A DNA stretch of 64,000 bases from Bacillus pumilus (GTDB lineage Bacteria > Bacillota > Bacilli > Bacillales > Bacillaceae). The stretch is from positions 1,798,001 to 1,862,000 of the forward strand of contig NZ_CP046128.1 in NCBI RefSeq assembly GCF_038738535.1, given 5' to 3'. Under the pieces are notes generated by a model. That model saw only the letters and a list, made by a program, of their open reading frames with translations. It ran no database searches and had not been told where the DNA came from. The position numbers were made by a program, and so were the translations under genes. Below are positions 27,345 to 34,539 of the stretch, one piece after another; the stretch's first letter is position 1, and each line of letters starts with the position of its first letter.

Positions 27345-28965
27345 CATGATGACTTTCGCTGTCAATATGATAATGAATCGTTAAAAAAGGAATACCGAAC
27401 AGCTTCATTTGGTGTACCGCTGTGAGACTTTGATCTGTCTCCGGCTTCATATGAAAGCTTTCTTCCATTGGCAGTTTCATGGTGATAAATGGCGTATGTA
27501 AATACAATCCTTCGTCACCGGTACTGCCTTTTGGACGTGTGCTTTTTAATAGAAAGTCTTCCTTTTCATTAAAAGGCTTTAAAATGGCAGTCAGCTGAGA
27601 ATACGGAAGCGGCAGCGCAATATTCATATAACCCGCAGCTGCATCGTGATGAAGAGCATAAAGTGCAAAAAAGACTTGCTCCCCTTTTGCGTTATGACGA
27701 ATCCACGCACGCACATTCTCTCTTTCTTCCTTAGGGTGTTGAAATCTACAAAGGCTTCCCGGCATTTCATAAGGAATACGAGATGACCCCAAATAAAGCT
27801 GACCTATTTTCTTAAACACTGGCTGAAGTAAAAAAACAAAAGGCCTCACCCACCAATGAAAGCTGACGGCTGCTTTTAACGTAAAAGCCATAGGGTTCTC
27901 ATAAAATCTGCGAATCACAGGTGAAACCCGATCAGCTGAAAATGTCGTTCCATTTAATTCATCAAGTGAATCGACTAAACCGAGCTTCTCTCGATCGTGC
28001 ACTCTTTCCTCTTGAAAAGAGATCAAATGAAAGCGACCATGCACTTTCGAAATCGGAAAATCCTTCTGCTTCAATTGATCCTTCGGTCCTTCGATCACCC
28101 AGCCAATTAAACCTGGCAAAATCACAAAAAAAGCATTGATACTGCCATGAAACCAAATCATCTGATCAATGCTGATGTAGGTCACGCGCATAAGCATACC
28201 CGCTGAATAAAGAAGAGATAACACGATCGTCCCCATTAAAACAAAGCTAGAAAACACAACAAGACCTTTTGCGAAAGTTAACCGAAATCTTGTTTTCACA
28301 CAAAGGATTCCATATATGTAGAGGGCAACCACATAAAGAATGACGCTGAACGTATCAAATAGACGGGAGAAGCTAATCCCAACAGCAATCATCACAGGCG
28401 ACAGCAAAATCACCCAGCCCGCCGCTTTGTATAAAGCTGTCTCCTTTGTTCGCTGTCTCCCTAATAATCCATAAAAAAGCGGGATAAAAAAAGCCGAGTA
28501 ATGAAAATGAATAGCGGTCAAAAGAACAATGATCGGCGAAAATGTCATCACCTGTATATCTGCTGTGTACAGCCAAAACCAAAGCCCGCCTAAAGCGATA
28601 TACATCCATGCGCCATCGATCATCAGCTCATGAAGCGGAAAGATTCCTCTTTTCAGCAAACGAGCAAAGCCAAATAACGCCAACAGGAATGTATATAAAA
28701 GCCAGCCCGATGCAAACCAGGCGGAATGATAGATAAAAGCAGCGGTTGCACAAAGAGCCGCTAGTGGAAAGGCTTTCATTAAAAAGCCGATCAGCATCCC
28801 TGGCTTTTGTTTCTTCCCTTCTTTCTTAAAAAAGTGTAAGGCAGCGGGAAGAAAAAATAGAATCGCCATGAGAACAAAAAATTCTGCTATCGGACCTGTC
28901 ATCAAACGGGTGGCGATAAAAAAAGACATAAAGATCAGACTGGATGTCAAATGCCACTTATTCAT
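27334..28965 (-). CDS. yndJ: YndJ-like polytopic membrane protein
   Basis: This is a 543-residue protein with about ten N-terminal hydrophobic helices (residues about 5-290) and a soluble C-terminal half of about 240 residues with no motif I recognise. It resembles B. subtilis YndJ (about 540 residues) by length, topology and neighbourhood. The start chosen is the ATG at 28963-28965 (MNKWHLTSS) with AAAGGGTG 7 nt upstream; it overlaps the end of yndH by 8 bp. It is the last gene of yndG-yndH-yndJ, which encode an SRPBCC/membrane protein, a DUF4166-like protein and this one. Function is unknown. Confidence 0.75.
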   Translation of the reverse strand: MNKWHLTSSLIFMSFFIATRLMTGPIAEFFVLMAILFFLPAALHFFKKEGKKQKPGMLIGFLMKAFPLAALCATAAFIYHSAWFASGWLLYTFLLALFGFARLLKRGIFPLHELMIDGAWMYIALGGLWFWLYTADIQVMTFSPIIVLLTAIHFHYSAFFIPLFYGLLGRQRTKETALYKAAGWVILLSPVMIAVGISFSRLFDTFSVILYVVALYIYGILCVKTRFRLTFAKGLVVFSSFVLMGTIVLSLLYSAGMLMRVTYISIDQMIWFHGSINAFFVILPGLIGWVIEGPKDQLKQKDFPISKVHGRFHLISFQEERVHDREKLGLVDSLDELNGTTFSADRVSPVIRRFYENPMAFTLKAAVSFHWWVRPFVFLLQPVFKKIGQLYLGSSRIPYEMPGSLCRFQHPKEERENVRAWIRHNAKGEQVFFALYALHHDAAAGYMNIALPLPYSQLTAILKPFNEKEDFLLKSTRPKGSTGDEGLYLHTPFITMKLPMEESFHMKPETDQSLTAVHQMKLFGIPFLTIHYHIDSESHHVSQ

Positions 28966-29563
28966 CAGGAGACACCCTTTCTGTAAAACGGCCTTTATAT
29001 GTAAAAAGAGTACCAAACAGGCGATTTTTCACGTGGACATCAATGGTATATTCACCTGCATGCTCATCGTAGCCTTCCGTTACATCTGACACACCATAAA
29101 GCCATGAAGGCAGCGGCCATTCCCTGCCGAACATCAAAAACTTCTGCCGGCCGGATTGAATACGCAGGAAACCATGCTTTGTTACTGTAAAATGAAGCTC
29201 TGACACAAGAAGTCTAGGCTTTCCAAAGTAGTCTAGTACTGTATGACTCTTCTGTTCAATGATCATATCTGCATCAAAGTGCCGCTCCTGCTTTGGGAAA
29301 TAAAACGTTCGATACCAGTGCATCCCTTCCTCCCCCTTATTTGTCACAAAGGGCTCATTGACAATTTGGAAAGGAATATCTTTTCCTCTCTCAGGGAAAA
29401 AACAGCGAAACAATGGACCAATTCTGAAGATCAATCGAATGAGTCTTGACCCGCCGCCTATCTCCTCCATGGTGCCTTCAGCAGAAAACGCGCGGTTGTA
29501 TCTCTCTTTTAGTTTTGGATGCAGCTTATCGTAATCCTTTACTTGATGACGATGAACGACCAT
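28958..29563 (-). CDS. yndH: DUF4166-like protein (YndH)
   Basis: This 201-residue soluble protein has no catalytic motif I can name. The pattern of beta-rich sequence with GTMEEIGGGSRLIRLIFRIG and GEEGMHWYRTFYFP resembles the DUF4166 family. The start is the ATG at 29561-29563, which has a strong GGGGAGGT site 4 nt upstream; longer readings would run further into yndG. Its 5' end overlaps the yndG reading frame by 38 bp and its 3' end overlaps yndJ by 8 bp, so the three products are translationally coupled and probably work together. Function is unknown. Confidence 0.72.
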   Translation of the reverse strand: MVVHRHQVKDYDKLHPKLKERYNRAFSAEGTMEEIGGGSRLIRLIFRIGPLFRCFFPERGKDIPFQIVNEPFVTNKGEEGMHWYRTFYFPKQERHFDADMIIEQKSHTVLDYFGKPRLLVSELHFTVTKHGFLRIQSGRQKFLMFGREWPLPSWLYGVSDVTEGYDEHAGEYTIDVHVKNRLFGTLFTYKGRFTERVSPDE

Positions 29564-30407
29564 GTCTACCTCCCCTTTTTCGTTTGATGGAAAATACATC
29601 TATACAATCTCTTAAATTGATCATACCTGCAATCGACAAGATGAAAAATGCACTCATCACAAGCGGCTCATGAAGCGTCGTTTGCGGGGATAGGATCCCT
29701 ATACAAAGCATGATCAGAAAAAAAATGCTTTGTAGAATGAAAAGATATTTTTTTGACAGCTTAGGAATCAGCCATGATACACCTAAAAGCGCATAAAACA
29801 ATCGAAATCCCATGCTATGATCAAAAGCAGAATGTGAAAAAGGGATGACCGCTTGGCATAGCCAGACGATGGCAAACAGCAAACAAATCCCGTAATGAGC
29901 AAGTGTTCTCTCTAGTAATAACCGAGGATGCGTTCCCTTTTCAAGCCACGTCTTTAAAGCGCCAAAACTAAAGGCCGTCATAAATCCTATCATCGGGCGA
30001 AAAAGAATCCGGTCTGCCCATGTCCAACCTTTTCCTTCTTTCGTTTCGTAATCAAATTGAGTTTGAAATACAATGTGATCGCTTGTTTTCATATACTTCC
30101 AGTAGCCGCTGCCTTCTTTGATAAAAGACAATGGGTGCGACGATTTGAAATTGAGTGAGGATGCCCGGTCATTCCGTTCATCCATCATTCTTGTTCGATA
30201 CGCTCCTGTCCCTGTGACACTTAAACCAAACCCAAGATGCTTTTCATACAAAAAGGATTGGGGCTGTTCATTTTGGGGTTCATTTAATGAAATGGTTGAA
30301 AAACGCAAATCCCACTGTTCATGAAGCTTTGGATTTTGCGTATATTCCCAGACTTTCTCTATAGGTGCATGAATGGTTGTTTCCACATAAACAGGCTTTC
30401 TTTTCAT
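29526..30407 (-). CDS. yndG: SRPBCC-domain membrane protein (YndG)
   Basis: The N-terminal half (residues about 1-145) looks like an SRPBCC/polyketide-cyclase-type ligand-binding domain, beginning VYVETTIHAPIEKVWEYTQN. The C-terminal half (about 150-280) has four hydrophobic helices of the DoxX-like kind and ends in a basic tail. The length is 293 residues, somewhat longer than I recall for B. subtilis YndG. It is the first gene of yndG-yndH-yndJ. A perfect palindrome and a sigma-A promoter lie immediately upstream, so a dedicated repressor is likely. Ligand and function are unknown. Confidence 0.72.
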   Translation of the reverse strand: MKRKPVYVETTIHAPIEKVWEYTQNPKLHEQWDLRFSTISLNEPQNEQPQSFLYEKHLGFGLSVTGTGAYRTRMMDERNDRASSLNFKSSHPLSFIKEGSGYWKYMKTSDHIVFQTQFDYETKEGKGWTWADRILFRPMIGFMTAFSFGALKTWLEKGTHPRLLLERTLAHYGICLLFAIVWLCQAVIPFSHSAFDHSMGFRLFYALLGVSWLIPKLSKKYLFILQSIFFLIMLCIGILSPQTTLHEPLVMSAFFILSIAGMINLRDCIDVFSIKRKRGGRHGRSSSSSKGLR

Positions 30408-30422
30408 CTGCCTCTACTCCTC

Positions 30423-30442
30423 TATGTGAATTATTTCACATA
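30423..30442. promoter_or_regulatory. palindromic operator of yndGHJ
   Basis: A perfect 8-bp inverted repeat with a 4-nt centre, TATGTGAA-TTAT-TTCACATA, overlaps the inferred transcription start of yndG. A related half-site (TTGTGAAAC on the minus strand) lies in the promoter spacer. Its form suits a dimeric repressor of the PadR or GntR type; the protein is not identifiable from the window. Confidence 0.6.
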
Positions 30443-30445
30443 ACA

Positions 30446-30473
30446 AGCATACCATGTTTCACAAAACTGTCAA
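30446..30473 (-). promoter_or_regulatory. sigma-A promoter of yndGHJ
   Basis: TTGACA (30468-30473) and TATGCT (30446-30451) on the minus strand are separated by 16 bp. The palindrome at 30423-30442 begins 4 bp downstream of the -10. Confidence 0.7.
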
Positions 30474-30544
30474 ATCTTTATTCGTTTTCTGTTAAAAAAA
30501 TTCTTCAAGACGGCCGCCCTTTTAAGATATCGATTCACTGCAAA

Positions 30545-30572
30545 AAAAGACCTGTCAATGAGACAGATCTTC
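30545..30572 (-). terminator. terminator after tetR-type gene
   Basis: On the minus strand AGATCTGTC (30562-30570) pairs with GACAGGTCT (30548-30556, one G-U) and is followed by seven T residues. It overlaps the stop codon of the regulator. Confidence 0.75.
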
Positions 30573-31127
30573 TTTTTGCAACACACCTGAGATATAAAGC
30601 CTGACCGCATAGCTCACACTGTCTTCAAGCTGTTCTTTTCGTTGAAATCCCTTTTTATTTGAAATATCACCGAAGCCGTGCAATAAGCTTCTTAGTCCTC
30701 TTACCACATGTGTCATCTCTTCTTCTTTTACACCAAAGCGGGACATGATGGATTGGACAAATTCAGCAAGGCGCTCTGCCTCGCTTCTTACTTTTTTCTC
30801 ATCCATATGTGAAAAGGCAGCTTCATAGAGGCCTGGATGTTCCCGGACAAATTCAACATACTGCCTGGCGAAGGCTAAAACAGCTTCTTCTTTATCCAGC
30901 CCCTCTGTTACGTGTATGCCTTCTTCACAAAGCATGGACAGCCCTTTTACTGCGAGTGCCGCCTGAATCTCATGAAGACCGGATACGTGATTATAAAGGG
31001 AAGGCGGTCTGATGTTCAGCCTTTTAGACAATGTAGCAATGGTCAATGCAGAAAACCCCTCTTCATCAACAAATGCAGCTGCTGTATCCATAATTTTTTC
31101 TTGCGTGATACCCATTCTTGGAGACAC
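30555..31127 (-). CDS. TetR-family regulator
   Basis: This 190-residue protein has an N-terminal TetR helix-turn-helix (residues about 8-55: GFSALTIATLSKRLNIRPPS, then LYNHVSGLHEI) and a C-terminal ligand domain of the WHG type (about 85-185). The start is GTG with GGGGAG 9 nt upstream, embedded in the 3' end of the preceding metallo-beta-lactamase-fold gene, 3 bp after its stop. The pair is therefore one transcript. Two AACTAAT/ATTAGTT palindromes sit upstream of that transcript and are the probable operator, giving autoregulation. The inducer is unknown. Confidence 0.85.
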   Translation of the reverse strand: MSPRMGITQEKIMDTAAAFVDEEGFSALTIATLSKRLNIRPPSLYNHVSGLHEIQAALAVKGLSMLCEEGIHVTEGLDKEEAVLAFARQYVEFVREHPGLYEAAFSHMDEKKVRSEAERLAEFVQSIMSRFGVKEEEMTHVVRGLRSLLHGFGDISNKKGFQRKEQLEDSVSYAVRLYISGVLQKEDLSH

Positions 31128-31130
31128 GGT

Positions 31131-31850
31131 TTACTGCTCCCCTTTCTTCAGCTGCTGCTGCCTTTTACGAACGGCAGCTTGCAGCTTTTCATGAGGTTTT
31201 ATGATGAGATCGCCATGTCCTGCAGCAAGACAGGATAAGCGAAGTGCCAGTAATTTTTCGGCACTTTTGAGTGCGGTTTCTGCATCCCATGTAGCAAAGG
31301 CCGGGAACGGAAAGGTCCAGCGAAATTCACCCGTTACTGATAAGCCGCCTTTTGTTACAAGGGCATCCCCAGCAATCACAACTCCTGACCTTCCATCGTA
31401 TAAGGAAATGCTGCCAGGTGTGTGCCCTGGTGTCGCAATGACTTTCAGCGGCCCAATCTCATCTCCTTCTTCGACAAGCACATCCGGTTTTGTGTGAATA
31501 TTTCTCGAAAAACTGCCTTTGATTTTTTGCTGGGGTTCGCCAGGAAGCAAGGATAAGTCACCCTCAAATAGGCGGGCATCGCGTTTTGATAAATAGACGA
31601 CTGCCTCTGGAAAAACTTTTTTCACTTCATCTAATGCGCCTATATGATCCATATGACTATGGGTGAGAATAATTTTGTGTATGGGTTTGTTCTTTTGACG
31701 GGCAAATTCGATGATCGGCTTTGCTGCCATTTTTAAAGCAGCATCAATTAAGATGAGCCCATTCTCTTCCTCAAATACATAACAATTTACCGGAAATAAT
31801 CGCGGCATCAATGTGAGCTGGTGCAGACGGTCAAAAGTTGTCAATCTCAT
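31131..31850 (-). CDS. metallo-beta-lactamase-fold hydrolase
   Basis: This is a 239-residue MBL-fold enzyme with the binuclear zinc motif THSHMDHIG (HxHxDH) near residue 76, followed by ATPGHTPGSISLYD, the buried Asp in IAGDALVT and a late His in AAGHGDLI. This resembles YflN/YqjP-type hydrolases and glyoxalase-II-like or lactonase-like enzymes. The ATG at 31848-31850 follows a GGGGGGA ribosome site; a longer reading would run through the operator. It is transcribed with the downstream TetR-family gene, which suggests inducible hydrolysis of a signal or toxic ester. The substrate is unknown. Confidence 0.85.
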   Translation of the reverse strand: MRLTTFDRLHQLTLMPRLFPVNCYVFEEENGLILIDAALKMAAKPIIEFARQKNKPIHKIILTHSHMDHIGALDEVKKVFPEAVVYLSKRDARLFEGDLSLLPGEPQQKIKGSFSRNIHTKPDVLVEEGDEIGPLKVIATPGHTPGSISLYDGRSGVVIAGDALVTKGGLSVTGEFRWTFPFPAFATWDAETALKSAEKLLALRLSCLAAGHGDLIIKPHEKLQAAVRKRQQQLKKGEQ

Positions 31851-31865
31851 CAAGTGTCCCCCCAA

Positions 31866-31906
31866 AACTAATGTTGTTAGTTTTATATTAACTAATACTA
31901 TTAGTT
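31866..31906. promoter_or_regulatory. tandem palindromic operators
   Basis: There are two related 17-bp palindromes: AACTAA-TGTTG-TTAGTT (31866-31882) and AACTAAT-ACT-ATTAGTT (31890-31906), centres 24 bp apart. They lie just before the metallo-beta-lactamase gene and inside the last codons of yobU. Spacing of about two helical turns fits two repressor dimers on one face of the DNA. The co-transcribed TetR protein is the obvious candidate. Confidence 0.75.
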
Positions 31907-32361
31907 TTAGCAACTATTTTTTCATCGACCGCAATATAAATATCGATTTGCGCTTCTTTTGGATCAATAGACCTTTCATCGTACCATTCAAAATCCCCTG
32001 TATATGTGCGAAAATAACGCTGATCCCAATTCCAAATCTGCTGCCATGTTTCAAGCACAACTTCTTCAATCGGCCCCTTTCTCGTTCGAAATCTTGCGTA
32101 CGTGGACGAGGGAATCTCTTTTACATGTTCTAAGTGCTGATCCACAAAGTGTCCCGCTGTGAATAAATAAGAGCCATGCTCATCTTTTTCATAATCTGAA
32201 TACAGCCCTATGACGGGCGCTTGTCCCCCGTGAAGCTGCTGCGCAAAAAATTGCTGCCAAAGAGGTGCAATCTTCCGCTCTTTTGTCAGCTCCATTTCGT
32301 TTGTTGTTCGAACAGACAACCCTTTCATCCATTGTTTCTCTAATGTCACGATATCGTACAT
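31888..32361 (-). CDS. yobU: GyrI-like effector-binding protein (YobU)
   Basis: This 157-residue protein matches the bacterial effector-binding (GyrI-like/AraC effector) fold: an N-terminal strand with LEKQWMKGLSVRTTN, a central LWQQFFAQQ helix, and a C-terminal EVVLETWQQIWNWD and then DIYIAVDEK. Such proteins bind small hydrophobic ligands, often as partners of transcription regulators. It lies directly downstream of yobV, as in B. subtilis, which supports the symbol. A terminator-like hairpin lies between the two. Its 3' end contains one palindrome of the downstream operator. Ligand unknown. Confidence 0.8.
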   Translation of the reverse strand: MYDIVTLEKQWMKGLSVRTTNEMELTKERKIAPLWQQFFAQQLHGGQAPVIGLYSDYEKDEHGSYLFTAGHFVDQHLEHVKEIPSSTYARFRTRKGPIEEVVLETWQQIWNWDQRYFRTYTGDFEWYDERSIDPKEAQIDIYIAVDEKIVAKTNSIS

Positions 32362-32396
32362 ACATTCTCATCTCCTTTTTTTCTATCATATAAAAA

Positions 32397-32424
32397 GAAA
32401 CCTGACAACATTGTGTCAAGTTTC
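32397..32424 (-). terminator. hairpin between yobV and yobU
   Basis: A 28-bp nearly perfect palindrome with outer arms GAAACTTGACA and TGTCAGGTTTC on the minus strand includes the yobV stop codon and is followed by TTTTTAT. It is probably an attenuating terminator that lowers yobU expression relative to yobV; an operator role is possible. Confidence 0.6.
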
Positions 32425-33348
32425 CATTCGTTTGAGAAATTGTTTCAACTGGAGATCAAACGCTTCTTTGACATGCTTCGGGGAAAGAATGTCGACATCT
32501 GGACCTAAATGGAATAGGAAACTATTTAACCAATCATCTTGAGGTACAGTGATGGTGGCAAGATAGCTTCCGTCTGAACATACGTTCAATTCGTTCTCAT
32601 CCACCCATTCCTTCACTTTGCCCACTGATGCTTCCGTTAACCTGAGCGTGACAGAGCTGACCGATGGTTGTTCTTGCCAAGAGTCATTCCAAGGCTTCTC
32701 TTCGTTTTTGATTCTTTTCGGTTGGAAATATCCTGAAATGGTGACAAGACCCGTCATTCTGGTCAGTTTGAACAGACGAAAAGCTTTTTTCACACAACAA
32801 AACGCATACAAATACCAATGCCTTCCTTTTAAAACAAGCGTATAAGGCTCCACTTTGCGTGGAAGTGTTTCGCCTTTCGCATTGCGATAGGTGAACTGAA
32901 TATATTGGTGCGCTGAGGCAGCTGTATGGATGAGCTGGAGCTTCTGCTCAGCCTGGCTGTCTTTTCCCCAGGAGCTTAAATCAATGAAGACATGATGCTG
33001 TTTTTCGCTCTCACCCGTATGCGTGGGAATGAGCGATTTGATTTTTTTCAGTACATGCTCACTTTCTTTAAAGGAGTACGCACTCGTCATGCTTTCGAGG
33101 GCTGTTAAAATGACCTCGATGTCATCATCGGTAAATAATTTTTTCTCTAAACGATAGTCCTCAACAAGTGAAATGCCTCCACCTGCTCCTTGGGTTGTCA
33201 CAATAGGGATTCCCGCTTGATTGATGGTATCAATATCACGATAAATGGTCCTCACGCTCACTTCGTGGAGTTCAGCAAGATCTTTCGCCTGTACTTGCTT
33301 CTTGCTAATGAGCAGCATCACAATAGATAAAATGCGGTCGATTTTCAT
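32416..33348 (-). CDS. yobV: WYL-domain transcription regulator (YobV)
   Basis: This 310-residue regulator has an N-terminal DeoR-like winged helix (residues about 1-60: ILSIVMLLISKKQVQAKDLA, then VSVRTIYRDIDTINQAG) and a WYL domain (about 140-220; YTLVLKGRHWYLYAFC) with a C-terminal extension. WYL domains bind ligands or nucleic acid. The same architecture and the adjacent yobU gene are found in B. subtilis. It is expected to control its own unit in response to a ligand that YobU may also bind; the target is not shown by the sequence. Confidence 0.85.
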   Translation of the reverse strand: MKIDRILSIVMLLISKKQVQAKDLAELHEVSVRTIYRDIDTINQAGIPIVTTQGAGGGISLVEDYRLEKKLFTDDDIEVILTALESMTSAYSFKESEHVLKKIKSLIPTHTGESEKQHHVFIDLSSWGKDSQAEQKLQLIHTAASAHQYIQFTYRNAKGETLPRKVEPYTLVLKGRHWYLYAFCCVKKAFRLFKLTRMTGLVTISGYFQPKRIKNEEKPWNDSWQEQPSVSSVTLRLTEASVGKVKEWVDENELNVCSDGSYLATITVPQDDWLNSFLFHLGPDVDILSPKHVKEAFDLQLKQFLKRMET

Positions 33349-33439
33349 GACTTTTCCTCTTTTTCATAAATGTAGGTTTTGTTTTGATAAAAAAAGAAAG
33401 AATGGTAAAGATAAGTAACAGCCAGCATTCGTTTACATC

Positions 33440-33453
33440 CCTGCACGTGCAGG
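33440..33453. promoter_or_regulatory. 14-bp palindrome abutting a ribosome site
   Basis: CCTGCACGTGCAGG is a perfect palindrome directly followed by the AGGAGGAGG ribosome site of the next gene. It could be a repressor site or, in RNA, a hairpin affecting translation. Confidence 0.4.
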
Positions 33454-33466
33454 AGGAGGTTGCATC

Positions 33467-33991
33467 ATGACACATAACGTGTGGCAGTTGTTCATGATTG
33501 GGAGCATTATGTTGATCTGCATCATGATTCGAATGAATCGAATGAGACGCTATCAGCTTGTACGCCCCATCAGTCTTTTGATGAGAATGTATATCTTTGG
33601 TCTCTCTGCCCTTATTCTCCTATCAGAAGGATGGCAAAATCACAGTATCTTCATCTATGCCGCTATTGGCATGCTTTTTGGAAGCAGCCTGGCTATTCAT
33701 GCCTATCAGACGATTCGAATGAAAGAAGAAAATGGCCGGCTGTATATGAAAACGAGTAAATGGATTGAAAGCTTCATTTTATGTTTGTTTTTATCCAGGC
33801 TTAGTTTTAAGCTGGTTGAGCTGACAAACCATTCGATGACCAAGATCAGTGTCGTTGAACTATATCAGCATATCGTGAGCGATGATGCGATGACCATGCT
33901 CAGCTTTTTTCTTTTAGCTGCTTACTATGTTGTTTTTTCTTATCACATGATGAAAGCAAGTAAACGATCGACACATGTGCATCATGCATAA
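33467..33991 (+). CDS. four-helix membrane protein, CcdC/DUF1453-like
   Basis: This is a 174-residue integral membrane protein. Four to five hydrophobic segments are visible (about 5-20, 36-55, 62-80, 100-118, 142-162), ending in a basic, His-rich tail. General layout, size and RMNRMRRYQLVRP after the first helix recall the CcdC/DUF1453 family. Position next to yobV-yobU suggests the equivalent of B. subtilis yobW, but I cannot confirm this from sequence. A very strong GGAGGAGG ribosome site precedes the ATG. Function is unknown. Confidence 0.65.
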   Translation: MTHNVWQLFMIGSIMLICIMIRMNRMRRYQLVRPISLLMRMYIFGLSALILLSEGWQNHSIFIYAAIGMLFGSSLAIHAYQTIRMKEENGRLYMKTSKWIESFILCLFLSRLSFKLVELTNHSMTKISVVELYQHIVSDDAMTMLSFFLLAAYYVVFSYHMMKASKRSTHVHHA

Positions 33992-34022
33992 AAACCTTCC
34001 TATAGGCGTAGGAAGGTTTTTT
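33991..34022. terminator. bidirectional terminator
   Basis: A stem of AAAACCTTCC (33991-34000) with GGAAGGTTTT (34011-34020) and a T-run separates the membrane protein gene from convergent czrA. Confidence 0.8.
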
Positions 34023-34023
34023 A

Positions 34024-34353
34024 TTAATCGTGCTGTGCATGGTGAATCATCTGTTCAAGCACTTCCATCACATGCTGATCTTCAGGGCTGTAAAAAATCG
34101 AGGTCCCTGCTCGTCTAGATTTCACGAGACGAAGGTTTTTTAAAAAGCGCAGCTGATGAGAAACGGTTGATTGCATGAGATTCAGTGTTTCTGCTATATC
34201 ATTTACCGAGTGTTCACCTTGAGACAGCAGGTGCAGAATTCGAATACGAGTCGGATCAGATAAAGCTTTAAAGGTTTGGGAGACAAGAAATAGACTTTCT
34301 TCATCCAGCTCCATCCGTTCCTGTTCTTGATTTGTATTCAGTTCTTCCTTCAT
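34024..34353 (-). CDS. czrA: ArsR-type Zn/Co-sensing repressor
   Basis: CzrA represses metal-efflux genes (czcD, cadA in B. subtilis) and is released by Zn(II) or Co(II). The 109-residue winged-helix protein is nearly the same as B. subtilis CzrA over [20 protein letters not shown] and [20 protein letters not shown]. The alpha-5 metal site is visible in the last helix: Asp and His in [12 protein letters not shown], then MIHHAQHD. It is divergent from the amino-acid permease gene. No czcD or cadA lies in the window. Confidence 0.92.
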   Translation of the reverse strand: MKEELNTNQEQERMELDEESLFLVSQTFKALSDPTRIRILHLLSQGEHSVNDIAETLNLMQSTVSHQLRFLKNLRLVKSRRAGTSIFYSPEDQHVMEVLEQMIHHAQHD

Positions 34354-34468
34354 TTTGCTTCACCTTTCTTGTCCGTCAAATCACGACTTATTCTCTGTAT
34401 CATCATATACCAAAACGTCCGGCATGCAAAGCGGGCACACTTTAGAAAAAAGATTTACTCAAATAGCA

Positions 34469-34517
34469 TTGACACTTGGTAGCATTCTTTTTAAAATGAG
34501 CATTATTTATTCATTTT
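34469..34517 (+). promoter_or_regulatory. permease promoter with overlapping dyad
   Basis: TTGACA (34469-34474), a 17-bp spacer and TAAAAT (34492-34497) form a near-consensus sigma-A promoter. A dyad AAAATGA (34493-34499) with TCATTTT (34511-34517) begins inside the -10. Its AT-rich form could suit an ArsR-family repressor such as the neighbouring CzrA, but this is inference. Confidence 0.6.
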
Positions 34518-34539
34518 TTTAGAGGAGCTGATAGGCAAA

